Of a DNA stretch of 40,000 bases, positions 21,641 to 32,200 are shown piece after piece. The position numbers and the translations under genes are program-made. Under the pieces are notes generated by a model. That model worked only from the letters and a program-made list of their open reading frames with translations. It was not told the origin of the DNA and did no database searches. The stretch lies in assembly GCA_009760855.2 (NCBI GenBank), contig WPIO01000133.1, positions 627,501-667,500 on the forward strand, read 5' to 3'. The DNA is from Cristatella mucedo. Taxonomy: Eukaryota; Bryozoa; Phylactolaemata; Cristatellidae. The number at the start of each line of letters is the position of its first letter. Positions within the stretch are counted from its first letter, which is position 1.

Positions 21641-22563
21641 ATGTGTTTGGCATGCATACCTGAGTATGATATAGTACATTTTACTAGGCAGAGATCCTAC
21701 TATCCGGAGGACCTGAACGTCTTCCAGTTTGCTTTAGCATGCCGGCATAATCATGACTGAGCTTACCGCTAGCACCGATTCATTGATTCTCTTGCAGAGA
21801 GTTGAAAGCACACGGATACAGATTAAAGACATATTAATGGGCCATACAAATGACTTATAACTGTTATAATTACAATAACAAATAGTATGCATTATCAGTA
21901 ATTATATATTAATATTCAACATTATTATATTGTTAATATTCTACAGTAATCTTTATTCTTATTTTGCAAGTAGCTTAACGATTTCAACTTTGTATTGATG
22001 CACCATCGATGGGTCGGACACACGATGAATTTTACAAAGGATTTTTTTTTCTTTAGTTTCTAGAAAACCTTCACAGATGTATTTGCTTATGGCGACACCA
22101 TCGTTCTATACAGGCCCTCCTTTCGAGTATTATAGCCAGGAGCAGCTAACATTTAGTTATCGGGAAAATTTCTGCAGAACTTTCTAGTGCATCACTGGGG
22201 TTCTGTTTTTTAATTCAAAGAGGTTAACAAAGGCACCGCGAGTCTGAAAACTAAGCAAGTTTGCTGGCTATCTTGATGAGACACGGCTAATTAGAAGCTG
22301 CTCCATCTACAATCAAATCGATTGCATTGCAATCACCAAGCCAAGAGAGGGGCGATGGGAAAAAGCAGATCTAGCAGAATCGTCAGAGCAGAAGACACAT
22401 ATACAGGCATCCTAGGCAAAGCCGTCGATGCAGACGATATCCCCGGTAAGTAAATATGCTTTTATGTATAAAAATGGCATTCAATCGTCAGCACTAGCAG
22501 CCAACAACTACAATCAACTGGGTGTCACTTTTCGTGAGGCAGCAATAGTCCAAGTGGGGGAAA
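21641..22563. other. AT-rich intergenic sequence and probable SUCLG2 3' UTR
   Basis: Very AT-rich at 21840-21980. No coding segment was recognised. The right-hand part follows the stop codon at 22564 on the - strand and probably includes that gene's 3' UTR; no clear AATAAA was assigned. Confidence 0.4.
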
Positions 22564-22682
22564 TTAACTTCGGCTATTAGCAAAATGGACAGCTTTCCGT
22601 GCGCAGTCTTCAAAGTCATTGGCAGCAACGATCGCCAAGCCACTCTTTTTTAGTATGTCCTTGGCAGCCTCTGAATTTGTAC
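22564..22682 (-). CDS. SUCLG2: succinyl-CoA synthetase beta subunit (GTP-type), last exon
   Basis: On the - strand, after atcgatgcag-type sequence, the exon completes a Gly codon and reads TNSEAAKDILKKSGLAIVAA, then NDFEDCARKAVHFANSRS and TAA. This matches the C terminus of the mitochondrial beta subunit (EGTNV..A..IL..SGL.I.....LEDAA.KAV). The ending just after the KAV helix fits the shorter GTP-specific subunit, as the ATP-specific subunit has a longer tail. The protein pairs with SUCLG1 in the matrix to convert succinyl-CoA to succinate with formation of GTP. The stop is directly readable and no frameshift is present. Confidence 0.88.
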
Positions 22683-22779
22683 CTGCATCGAGAAAAAGCA
22701 ACGTTAACACATAACACTTTCCTCAGATGAAACGAGTGATCCGAGATTTAAGCAACACCAAAGTTCAAAATCCAGTGGC

Positions 22780-22905
22780 AAAGATCGCATAAATGCACAT
22801 ATGCATGCACACGAACGCACGCACACATAACACACACACAAACAAACATAAACAAGCACACACACAAGATCACAGACACGCGTTCGTGCAAGCACACGCA
22901 AACAC
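22780..22905. repeat. degenerate CA-rich simple sequence
   Basis: Imperfect CACA/CAAACA tract within the intron between the two SUCLG2 exons. Confidence 0.8.
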
Positions 22906-23015
22906 ATTGGCAAGCTTGAGGCAGGTAAACAGGTTAAAGGGCGAAAATGGAGCAGTCTCAAATTAACCATACAAGCAGCAGTCGCAACTGAAGCGAGAGT
23001 AGCAGGTCAACCTAC

Positions 23016-23136
23016 CTTCGAGCCTGACAACTAGTGGCACCCGCAAGCTGAGGTTTTTGAAAGCGTTGACGATTCCATCAGCAATTATGGCACAGTTCAC
23101 AATACCTCCGAACACATTCACTAATATCGCCTTCAC
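23016..23136 (-). CDS. SUCLG2: succinyl-CoA synthetase beta subunit (GTP-type), penultimate exon
   Basis: A 121-nt exon on the - strand between tttcttcag and gtaggt. It starts on a codon boundary and ends one base into a Gly codon completed by the next exon. It reads [20 protein letters not shown], then [27 protein letters not shown] is the universally conserved phosphate/CoA-side loop of the synthetase beta C-terminal domain. NCAIIA (rather than RCDVIA) and RLEG (rather than RLQG) point to the GTP-specific SUCLG2. The phase-0 start after the LTADPK segment agrees with the usual gene structure. The exon before it should carry GGGKPANFLDLGGG-like sequence; that was searched for to 40 kb and not seen, so the gene is either split by very long introns or partial. 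Confidence 0.93.
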
Positions 23137-23189
23137 CTGAAGAAATCGAAATCAAATATAATGTGCAAGCGTCAGAGCACGGGGCTGTA

Positions 23190-23345
23190 AAAGTAATAAT
23201 AACAACAATAATGACAACAGCAACAATAATAATAACGATATCAAAATGGCAATAATAATAATATGAACAAAATATATGTAGTGCACCCTAAGCGACCCAA
23301 GTCTGTTTCTAGGCACTCTACATTTTCTGGAAAGAAAGCTCGTCA
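23190..23345 (-). mobile_element. L2-like tail with expanded (AAT)n
   Basis: On the - strand a decayed tail (gtagagtgcctagaaacaga then cttgggtcgcttagggtgca) runs into about 80 bp of imperfect TTA/TTG triplets. It lies just upstream of the SUCLG2 exon. Confidence 0.6.
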
Positions 23346-23394
23346 ATCAGTTACTGGTTATGCAATTGACAACTGGTGTGCACAACTTGACCAC

Positions 23395-23579
23395 TCACAA
23401 GCATGCTGACCCAGTGCATGTAACCCCTAACCATGTTATTCATTTTGTTTGTTTTTCAAGCATGATTTTACTTACTATTCTATTGCGTATCACTTTGCAG
23501 CAAATGTAAAGCGCCTAGAAAGAGATTAAGTTCTCTGAGGGCGCTTTATCAAGTGCAATATTATTATTATTATTATTAA
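23395..23579 (+). mobile_element. L2-like 3' UTR and tail
   Basis: Nearly the same as 355-530: gcatgctgacccagtgcatg, taacccctaaccatgttatt, ttgtttgtttttcaagcatg, then the hairpin tail and (ATT)n. Only the UTR is present. Confidence 0.85.
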
Positions 23580-23584
23580 GCACA

Positions 23585-23810
23585 CAGCAGAAAATGCACA
23601 AACACTGGCTGCTTCTTTTCAATGCCGCGAAGTCGAGGGTGGCTGGATGTCGGTAGGAGAGGGTTTCCAGGCTTCGTGAGCATAGGAACAGAAGGCCAGG
23701 TCCATAAAGTATTTTAGGTTTTTTGGCGGCACAACCCCACACGACCGGAGTCAAAGGTCAATCAAAGGAGTTGGTGGTGTGATGGGAAGCCTGGTCAGGA
23801 GGTGCATCAG
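23585..23810 (-). mobile_element. L2-like ORF2 C-terminal end
   Basis: On the - strand one frame gives NLKYFMDLAFCSYAHEAWKP then SPTDIQPPSTSRH, equivalent to LKSFGDRAF.SYAPKAWNSLPTDIR. It is dead and abuts an oppositely oriented L2 tail. Confidence 0.6.
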
Positions 23811-24255
23811 ATAGGTGGAGAAGAATGAGGCAAGACAATACGACTGTGTTCTTAAGGAAGCTTCTAGACTTGACTCGTTAAGATGGATCAGCCAGCATGT
23901 CACAAACCAGGGCCTGCGATACCACATCGGTTCTTTGTCTGTCTATTTGGCCACTCATCTTGCATTAACTATTTCGGAGGATAAGCTTGGCATCTTCCCT
24001 GAGCGACTGACATCTCACTCCGGTCGTGATCGAAGCAACTGCCACAACACCCCACACTTTTCTCGGACCTGCATTGGCTGACCATCAAGCAACACATCGA
24101 TTTCAGGATCAGCCACAAAACATTGCTAAAATTCTGGCTTGCTTAGACGTGGATAACTACACCTGAATTGGTCGATGCATTTGTAAGATCCCGTCTCAGT
24201 CTACCGGCCTATGCAATCAGGCGCTTACAGCTCGTGCAGAAGTCAGCAGCTAATA
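23811..24255 (+). mobile_element. LINE ORF2 fragment, thumb region
   Basis: Contains a decayed LDSLRWISQHVTNQG segment, a LHWLTIKQHIDFRI-like segment at about 24070, then ELVDAFVRSRL and LPAYAIRRLQLVQKSAA. It stops at the (AAT)n tail of the next, oppositely oriented LINE. Confidence 0.65.
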
Positions 24256-25260
24256 ATAATAATAATACACTTGATAAAGCGCCCTCGGAGAGCTCAATCT
24301 CATTCTAGGCGCTTTACATTTGCTGCAAAGGGAAATGCAATTGATAGGTGAGTGATATCATGCTTGATAAACGGCAATCGCGTTGGTCAGAAGAGGAAAA
24401 ACCGTTAAAAGACCGAACATGGAGAGAGAGAGAGAGAGAGAGAGAGCCTTGCGCTACCCCCGTACTTCAGTGGTTCTTCGGATCCTTTTCCATTCACATT
24501 AAAACTCGGAAGTCTCCCACTCAATTAGGATCGAAATCATAGTAGTGCAGTGCAAGTAATGCCCGGGCGAGATGAGAGACGCTCGAGACGGAGTTGGGGA
24601 AAAGTGGCATCAAACACTGCCTGCGGATAGATCAAGCAAAACAAGCAGAGAGACATGACCTAGTCTGCATACCTGAGAAGGTATGCAGACATACACCCGA
24701 AGCAATTCTGACTGTCGAGGGATTAGCTCTAAGACCAGACTGGAGCTTACTTTCTACGTTTGAGGTTTAGACGTATGAGTTCAGCTCGTCTGCTACAACT
24801 CGTTCAAGTGTCTTTGGTAGGACAACTAGAAGGTAGACTGTGTGGAGGCTGCTCAAGTTATCTTGGCCTAGTACTATTTTCTTAATTGGTGGCTTAACTA
24901 CAGCTTTTTGAAAGGTGGAGGAACATGAAATGAATGAGACAAAGGACATATTGACTTGCTAGTTATGCATGGTAGCTTCAGATTTATGCTTCGTAGAAAT
25001 AGGACAGTGGGTGCTCTCGACGACTAGTAGTCTTCGTAGGCTAGGAGGTGAGTTTCAGAATGAGGTCGCACGCGGCATTCTTGAATGCAGACATTGAGGA
25101 ACTGCACGGAGTTGAGGTAGATGGGTCCTGCGACGTTGCTAGCGAGTGACGGAAGTTCAGAAGGGACGCTGCATCCTCAGGGATGGACCTTCTGATCCTG
25201 TCTATCTTGCTGACAAAGAAGCTAGAGAAGCGATAAGTTAGATCAGAGGTCGGCAAACTT
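24251..25260 (-). mobile_element. decayed L2-like LINE, 5'-truncated
   Basis: Read from 25260 leftward: TYRFSSFFVSKIDRIRRSIP, SMSAFKNAACDLILKL, FQKAVVKPPIKKIVLGQDNL, VLPKTLERVVADELNSYV, then rearranged reverse-transcriptase text and finally the hairpin tail with (ATT)n at 24251-24300. A (GA)13 tract is embedded at 24421-24446. Internal deletions and stops make it dead. Confidence 0.75.
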
Positions 25261-25345
25261 CGGCCTCTAGGCCAGATACTGCCTAGCTAGTACTCCAGTC
25301 CTGCCTACTGCCCCCTAGTTATTTACTATAAGGTCCGGCCTAATT
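25253..25345 (+). mobile_element. hAT-like terminal sequence
   Basis: Begins cagaggtcggcaaacttcgg then cctctaggccagatactgcc, resembling the CAG.GGTCGGCAAAC..CGGCC termini of hAT non-autonomous elements. No matching second end was found. Confidence 0.4.
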
Positions 25346-25934
25346 GAATTGGCGAGTTCTGTTCCCTTCTGTATTGCTGGTTGCAGCTCAAGCTGTGGCC
25401 CACCCGTGTTTATTCTTAGAGCTGATATCAGGCTCTTGAATGAAACAGAAGCACCTGATCGGAGAGGGATGATACATGTCGACCCCTATAATTGGAATGC
25501 GTGTCTTCGAGTCAAGAAGACGTTTTTGTGCGCATACAGCATCGATGTCAGTGGTCTTGAGGTTACGCGATTCACGGACGCTTTCAGATGCAGATCAAGG
25601 AACGCTACATGTAGACTGAATGAGATCCACATGTAATCAGAAGAATTGAGGGGAAGATAGCTGTTAAGTTTTCTTGAGCAGTCGCGCACAAAAAAGACGC
25701 CTTGGACAGACGATGTTTATTTCAGAATGAATGAACCGGGCAGGAGCGACCACCAAGCTTGCTGGGTAAGGGGAACCACCGAGCCCAAAAGTGGGTCAGC
25801 TGTTCTCGGTCTAAAGAGGGCGCTGTGGCTGTGCAAGTCAGAAGGACCCAATCCTCTCTTCCCGCGAGTGGCCGATACAGCGCCAGTCTCGTGGCACATA
25901 GTCCCGCAGGTAGACAGGGTGGTGTCCTTGGTAG
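25346..25934. other. unassigned stretch; possible hAT interior or 3' UTR
   Basis: No firm coding similarity. On the - strand an AATAAA hexamer lies at 25721-25716, about 215 bp past the stop of the candidate coding segment to the right. Confidence 0.3.
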
Positions 25935-26266
25935 CTACGATTCAACGTACACTGTGCATGTAGGCTTGAGTTGGCAGCTTTCCGTGATGAATTCAGCTTC
26001 GATGTTCGAGATATTTGCTTCCAAATGTTCTCGAAGGCTCTCTATCGACGGGCCTGTAATAAAATCTCCAGTATCCGTAGTATCAAGGTATGTGGCTGCG
26101 AGTCAGTGTGCCACGGTCGGTACTCTGCCCTGCTATTGCTGGGCACTGGCTAATCACGTCAGTGGCTTCTGCCCCAACTGAAGCATTATTATTCACTAGC
26201 TTCGATATAACTGGTAGTGGATCTTCTTCCTCTCTGGCCTCACACCTTTCCTGGGTCAGCTGGTCA
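25935..26266 (-). CDS. unidentified coding-like segment with two open frames
   Basis: On the - strand, after a good acceptor (tttcatacag, exon start 26266), one frame reads DQLTQERCEAREEEDPLPVI, then SKLVNNNASVGAEATDVISQ, ending at TGA 26085-26083. A second frame, open after another acceptor-like ctcgcag at 26096, reads TYLDTTDTGDFITGPSIESL, then REHLEANISNIEAEFITES, ending at TAG 25937-25935. Composition and codon choice look coding in both. No family was recognised. It may be the 3' end of a host gene or part of a transposon ORF. The + strand of 25979-26087 is also open and ends in AAG|gtatgt, so strand is not certain. Confidence 0.35.
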
Positions 26267-26329
26267 CTGTATGAAATGACATATCGCCGACGATGCTGGT
26301 TTAGGTGACGAATCACGGTGTCAGCACCG

Positions 26330-27127
26330 TCTACTGGCTCAACCCATCAGGACTGGCTGTCCATTGACAGGCATATGAGGACTACTGTAGATCGTACCGA
26401 TCGATCCTAGCAAAGGCCAAGTCTAGCTTCTATGAAACCATTGTTGGATCACAGATGCACAATCTAAAAGTGCTGATGTCGACAATCAACCATCTCCTCA
26501 ACCACTCCCAGATTAGCTCCTTACCTGGTGATCCTTGTGACGATCTAACTAATCGCTTCTCTAGCTTCTTTGTACAAAAGGTAGACAAGATCAGGAAGTT
26601 TGTCCCTTAGAGAGCAGCACCCCTCCCCCCTGGAATTCTGTTTCTCATATCCATGCAGCACCTCAATGTCTACATTCAAGCAGGTCACTAGTGACCTCGT
26701 CCTGAAGTTGATATCCCAATCAAAGAAGACAACTGATCTTTTAGACCCGATTCTCACTGTCCTGCTTCTACGTTGCATTGATATGCTGCTATCATGCATA
26801 ACTAACATCATAAATACGTCATTAGCCTCAGGTCATGTCCCAGCACCTTTCAAAAAGTCCGTAGTCAGGCCACTACTCATGTAAGCAACACTCCAAGAGA
26901 ACCAAGGACCAAGATAACTTGAGCAACTTCTGCCCAGTCTCCCTTCTACCGTTCCTATCAAAGACACTGGAACAAGTCGTGGCAGACCAGCTGAACTCAT
27001 ATATTTAAAATTCAAATCTTGCAAGTAAGTTCCATTCTAGTTTGGAAGCTAATCACTCCACAGAGTCAGCATTGCTTCGGGTGTGCAACGGCCTGCTTAG
27101 GTTTGCAGACATAGGTAGAGTTTCTCA
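26330..27127 (+). mobile_element. L2-like LINE ORF2 fragment
   Basis: Multi-frameshifted. In order: AKSSFYETIVGSQMHNLKVL, STINHLLNHSQISSLPGDP, LTNRFSSFFVQKVDKIRKF, FQKSVVRPLL, NFCPVSLLPFLSKTLEQVVA, DQLNSYI and LEANHSTESALLRVCNGLLR. This order is that of an L2/CR1 ORF2 from linker to fingers. Confidence 0.8.
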
Positions 27128-27240
27128 GCTTAACTCCACAAAGCCAGAAAGACAATGTGGATGTTATGCACGTGAGTTTTTTACAGTGCACTCACAGTCT
27201 AAGCGGCTTTCGATACGCATTCGGTAGCCAACAGACAGAA
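27128..27240 (-). mobile_element. LINE-C 3' end fragment
   Basis: On the - strand: ctgttggctaccgaatgcgt, cgaaagccgcttagactgtg, agtgcactgtaaaaaactca and the cacattgtctttctggcttt phrase. It is joined directly to the end of the L2-like fragment. Confidence 0.7.
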
Positions 27241-27289
27241 GTGACATGATGTGGCATCTGCCAGGCTCACGACAAGCCTGATTGTAGAG

Positions 27290-27430
27290 TTTTACCCCAA
27301 CTGTAAGCGCCTAATTGCATAGGCCGGGAGCTACAAAAGTCGTGACGTGAAGTCACAAATGCATGTACCAATTTGGATTTAGTATCCCTACCTGAACAAG
27401 CCCAAATTTTAGTCCTGCTATGTAGGTGGA
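27290..27430 (-). mobile_element. LINE ORF2 thumb fragment
   Basis: On the - strand: NLGLFR, then a decayed TKLVHAFVTSRHDF and RPMQLGAY region, as in the copies at 18960 and 24150. Confidence 0.5.
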
Positions 27431-28009
27431 AGTATGTTGACTTGACTGCTGAGCTGGTTCGGTCTAGTGAAAGGTCACTTTGGAAGAGGACACTTACATT
27501 TCATGCAGGTGACATTGAAGTTGTAATGGTTTAGAACCGTATATGTTATAATCCTTGGCTATGCGGCATAAAAGCGGAAGCCGTGTAACTGGCAATCAGT
27601 TTCGCTGCAACGAGCGCTTGCTGTGTGCGGCTTCAGCGTCCGGTCCGACTTCCGGGCCGGTTCCGAAAACGCAGCGCCCGCAAAGGCACCAGTGTCGGTC
27701 GACGCGAGATGAATACTGGCGTCGCCTGAGCCTGGTATCGCGGCTAGCTACTTGTAGGTTCTGCACCAATGCACGCAGGTATGCCGACGGTAGCCGGAAC
27801 GCGACTGCGACGAAGAGCGCTCGTACCTCAGCATAATAAGTCCGTATCGATAACGTAGACGAGCCTATCTGACAGCAGCGGATGGCTACAGGCGTTCAGC
27901 AGCAGCCACTACGTATACCAACGGCTTCGTTACCGTTCGTGAGCTCAGATCAGCTGCAATGCCAATGTCGAGTCCCTAGATCACAACTACCAGCTCAGGG
28001 CGCCGGCTT
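27431..28009. other. unassigned GC-richer stretch beside element D
   Basis: No recognised similarity. It may extend element D copy 2, with a TATAAA-type sequence (ttttatac complement) at 28009-28016, but it has no counterpart beside copy 1. Confidence 0.3.
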
Positions 28010-28440
28010 TTTATACGGCCTCAACCATAGACTTGTACCCACACTGGGTTCGGTTGGCTGGGACCGGACGGCTATAATGAGAGTTAGGGTCACCGGCTAG
28101 GCCGGGGTCGGACCTATGGCATGTGCGGTGACATGGGGTCACCGGGGCTCTTCGGTACGAGAAGTTGGCCGAGTAAGTCGTGGTGTTGGAGGCTCCTGGT
28201 CTCGCCGAGTTAAGCACCTGGATTCGTGCAGGCTTGCTCCGGCGATGCTGCCACGCACGCAAGGGAACGATTAGATTACCCAAGTACCAAGTACCCAAGG
28301 CCCGAGCGGGGCTGGATAGCTCGCTCGCTGTTGAGACTTATATATTCCACGTTCCCCGTTTAGCGTGTTCGTGACCCCCCCACCGTGTGTTGGCGTCTTT
28401 CGGTGGAAGGTCACGACTGTGGTAGTTGTCGACTCGGACT
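28010..28440 (-). mobile_element. element D, copy 2 (inverted relative to copy 1)
   Basis: Reverse complement matches 16590-16985 with scattered substitutions and a few small indels, such as an extra tacttggtacttgggtaatc-type insertion. The homology ends near the gggtacaa phrase on one side and the ctgcttggctag phrase on the other. Confidence 0.7.
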
Positions 28441-28555
28441 AGCCAAGCAGTGAAACTTCGGCACCAGCTAAACCAGCCGCATTATAGCGGATAATAATTA
28501 TTCGCGATTAGGCTTCGGGTGCATAACGACCTTCTCAGGTATGCAGACTAAGTCA

Positions 28556-28986
28556 TGCAATGTAATGTAATCTATCTCCGTCTGTTACTCCACAAAGTCA
28601 TAAAGACCATGTGGGTGTTACGCAGGAGAGTTTTGTTTAGCCCACTCACAGCCTAAGCGGCTTTCGGTACGCATTCGGTAGCCAACAGACTTCGTCTCAC
28701 GCAACAAAGAGAAAGTGGGAAGCATAGCAGAGTCAGGAGAGCAGTTGAGATAGTGAGTAGCATGGAAGTAGCATCTCAGGACCGCTGAAAAGGATTACCC
28801 CATAGTCGGCAGTATGAGATTAGTTGTCTTCGCATGTCACCACTAACCGTGTTAGTCTTGCTGTTTATTGAGCATGCTACCACTAACCATTCGATCGTTC
28901 TTCCTTTGCAGCAAATATAAAGTGCCTAGAAAGAGATTGAGTTCTCTGGGGGCGCTTAATCAAGTACATTATTATTATTATTATTA
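28556..28986 (+). mobile_element. composite retroposon copy 1: antisense LINE-C end plus sense L2 tail
   Basis: 28556-28818 is the LINE-C 3' end in antisense (tail at the left edge). At atagtcggcagt|atgagatt it switches to a sense L2-like 3' UTR (gcatgctaccactaaccatt, cgatcgttcttcctttgcag) with hairpin tail and (ATT)n ending at 28986. The same junction and near-identical flanks recur at 33571-33985. Confidence 0.8.
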
Positions 28987-29285
28987 ACCGCATTGAAGTG
29001 AAAGCCTAGATTGTGCGTGGCAATCACATCAGCCAGACGGGGGAGTATAAACCGTTAAAAGAACCGAACCTAGCACGGAGTCCTGAGGTACCCCATATTT
29101 CAGAGGTACCTGGGATGATGTTTGTCCATTCACGTCAATACTCTGAAGTGTGCCACTGAGATAGGACCTGAGCCATTGCAGAGCCGTACCAATGATGCTT
29201 AGGCGAGATGTGAGGTGCTCTAGAAGAACTTTGTGATCGGCATTATCAACAGCTGCCGAAAGATCAAGCAAAACAAGCAGAGACT
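28987..29285 (-). mobile_element. L2-like reverse transcriptase fragment
   Basis: On the - strand: LLVLLDLSAA-type MLDLSAAVDNADHKVLLEHL, LSIIGTALQWLRSYLSGTLQ, SIDVNGQTSS, YGVPQDSVLGSVLLTVYT, breaking off just at the FHFYADD catalytic motif where the composite element begins. Confidence 0.8.
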
Positions 29286-30989
29286 GGAAAGGGTGAAGGA
29301 AAGAAGCTTATTCTTGTAAGGCGATCACTTGTTACCGCTCACTTTGGCACTTCTGCAATCGAAGCTTTATCGGTCTCCCAGCGATCATTCAAGTCTGCCC
29401 AGCTGTCAGTGTTTTCCTTAGGCAGCTACTCTGCGGCTAGAAGTAGCGTACAGGGGGATAGAGGGGGTCAGGGGCCTCGGGGCAGTCACCACTGACCCCT
29501 TCCTTTGACTCGTTGATCCGTGCATTTAGTCCAAGCTTCGCTTAATTGCAAGCGATGCTAAATCTGTAATAAGTTGCATTGTTGATTTCATTGATACTAT
29601 TGCACTAAAGGGCGAGAGGAATCACAGCCAGACAAGCACACAGACAGACAAATAGTTTTTTCACACGACATCGTTATTCCGATCTCCTGCATTCCTGACG
29701 GCGCTTATTTACAATGAGCTCGCTGTTTTAACGATCAACTAGTGCAGCCTCTTTTCTGAAAGCTGCGGTAACAGCGGCCAGTAAGGACACGGCAGTAATA
29801 TAGTAATCTGCCGGGCCAGACGAGCGAAATCCATTTGAATCCACACCGGACAGAAACGATGCAGACCGTAACAACGGCATCAAGCAGTTGGTATCAAGTG
29901 ATCAGTAGTGCCAGATAGAGAGCATGGACCGTAGCAAATGTCAGTCGGACAAGATGTGTTACCGATGTAAAAACCTAATCAAGTCGGACAAAAATCGAAA
30001 AACGCTTTAAATAATGTGTGGTCCTCGGCTCGGTAGTATGCAGACTTATGTCAGAATTAATGCGTTTGACGTAAGAATTGATTAGGTCATCTTAAAAGTG
30101 TTTACCCGAAACGCAATAGCACGCGTAACAAAAGTTGTCTGTTCAAACAGGATAAACAAACTATTTCCGGTGCAGTGAGAGCAAGCGGCAGATGACACGG
30201 CTGTAGTCGGTGCAGAATCGGGTGTGGCCAAACACACCCACGACAAATGAAAGAGCGCGTGTCTCATTAGTTAGGAAGAGTGGGTTTCTTAAAGCATACT
30301 CATTCTATTCTACTCCTAAAGATGTCACGTTTAATCATTCCAAGACACTGTTGCTAAGAGATGCGGTGCTCGAACAAATGTTAAAAGGCTTCTTCCTGCC
30401 TGGCTCGCATTTGCCCAGTCCGCCACAGCCCTGCTCTAGTGCGGTATAGCCGGGAGCACGGCGGGTAGAAGTGCCCGAGTGCATGCCATCGCGAAAGAGC
30501 CGTGCTCACAATGAGCATTACAAGAATAAGAAGTGGCGAGCAACTGTTGCATATTAAAGGCACTGTAGCTCACAAGTGACATTCAAAATTGGGAGGGATT
30601 TCCTTTTAGGTGCGTTGGCTAATAATTGTACTTCAACTTTTCGTTTGACCCGAAAGCCAGTACAGCACCAATTCCTATACGGGCATTAGACATGGCTTCT
30701 GAGCAAGGCAGTTTTTCGTGCTCTCAAAAAGGTGCTTCGTCCACCTGGCAGACCAAAGCCGGCAAATCTGGACACAAAAATTTGCCGTTTGTAGCTTCTC
30801 GCGCTTACGAATCGGTGAAACGCATCCGGTGAACTCTCTCACAATAGATACTCTCTCTTCACACGTGAAGCGGCATGAGTAATAGCGATCGAGGAAAATT
30901 CAGCTTCTGCGTCAATTTCCATCTGGGCGCGTCGCCTCGCTTAACCGTGGCAGCAGCGAGTGCTCGATCGATGGAGATGCACTTGCAGG
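29286..30989. other. long stretch with no recognised gene
   Basis: No coding similarity recognised. Small open frames at 30691-30831 (+) and 30082-30267 (-) have no domain. 30880-30990 may already be decayed 5' sequence of the LINE that follows. Confidence 0.35.
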
Positions 30990-32200
30990 CAGAAAAGAGC
31001 TCGTATCCTGAAGACCCTATACCTTCATCTCTGTGGTCTTCACTTGCAGACCAACTTACCCCTGCCATAACCAAGATTTTTAATGCTTCTTTGGGAAAAG
31101 GGGTCGTCCCCAAGTCCTTCAAATCGGCAATCGTCAGACCTATTCTTAAAACGCCTGGATTAGACACAGAGGTCCTAGCAAACTATCGTCCAGTTTCCCT
31201 TCTTCCGTTCTTGAAATAATGTTGCTAAGCAGCTAGTTGAACATATTGAAAATAATGGAATGTCAGAAACAATCCAATCAGTGTTCAAGGGGCAGCACTC
31301 TACTGAAACTGCTCTCCTCCGTGTTAACAATGACATTCTACGTGGCAACGACGACGGGAATGTCACTGCCCTAGCTCTGCTAGATCTGTCTGCTGCCTTC
31401 GACACCATTGATCACGAAGTTCTGCTTGAACGATTGAGAACAACGATCGGTTTGGCAGACGAAGCACTGGCGTGGTTTAAATCATACTCGGCAGATCGTG
31501 TTCAATCCGTGTCGTGTGGGGGTCAGGTCTCAGACATGAGAAGGGTCACCTGTGGAGTCCCTCAAGGGTCTGTACTTGGTCCCTTGCTGTTCTCCATTTA
31601 TACACAACCTCTGGGAAAAGTGATTAAGGCCCATGGAATAGGATATCACTTCTATGCTGACGATACTCAGTTGTATTTGTCATTTAAACCGTCGGAATCT
31701 GCTGCAGCAACTGAGAAACTGAATGCTTGCCTTGCCAATATTCGATCCTGGATGTCGGAAAACTTCCTGAAATTAAATGATGATAACACCGAACTGCTTC
31801 TCATAGGACACCCTAAGCGTGTGGCTGGATTAAAAGGCTTTGCCGTTCTAATAGGTGATGCTATTGTGCGACAGCTTTAGCTCTGCAGGTCCTAGACTGT
31901 GGAACTCGCTTCCACAAATCTTACGCAACGACATCTACTCTCCAACTGCCGACTATGGCACATCTTTTTCAGCGGTCCTGAACTGCTACTTCTATGCTAC
32001 TTACTACCTCAACTGCTCTCCTAACTCTGCTATGCTTCCCACTTTCTCTTTGTTGCGTGAGACGAAGTCTGTTGGCTACCGAATGCATACCGAAAGCCGC
32101 TTAGGCTGTGAGTGCGCTATACAAAACTCTCCTGCGTAACACCCACATGGTCTTTATGACTTTGTGGAGTTACTGACGGAGATACATACATACATACAGG
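30990..32200 (+). mobile_element. LINE-C with reverse transcriptase, internally deleted
   Basis: The best-preserved LINE in the window. Up to 31216 it reads FKSAIVRPILKTPGLD and LANYRPVSLLPFLK. After one frameshift, 31260-31880 is open: FKGQHSTETALLRVNNDIL, ALLDLSAAFDTIDHEVLLER, VTCGVPQGSVLGPLLFSIYT, YHFYADDTQLYLSF and NFLKLNDDNTELLLIGHPK. The catalytic YADD is intact. Near 31868 the sequence jumps directly to SFSSAGPRLWNSLPQILRND of the extreme C terminus, so the thumb and following roughly 200 residues are missing. The 3' UTR matches other LINE-C copies and ends in a (TACA)n tail. Confidence 0.9.

Noticed and set aside
24661-24692. Palindrome tctgcatacctgagaaggta as a regulatory hairpin
   Set aside because: A reverse-complement copy of part of it occurs at 28533-28555 beside other repeats, so it is better explained as repeat debris.
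28540-28986. Twin-priming (5' inversion) of a single LINE
   Set aside because: The inverted part belongs to LINE-C and the tailed part to the L2-like family, so a single-template inversion does not explain the structure.
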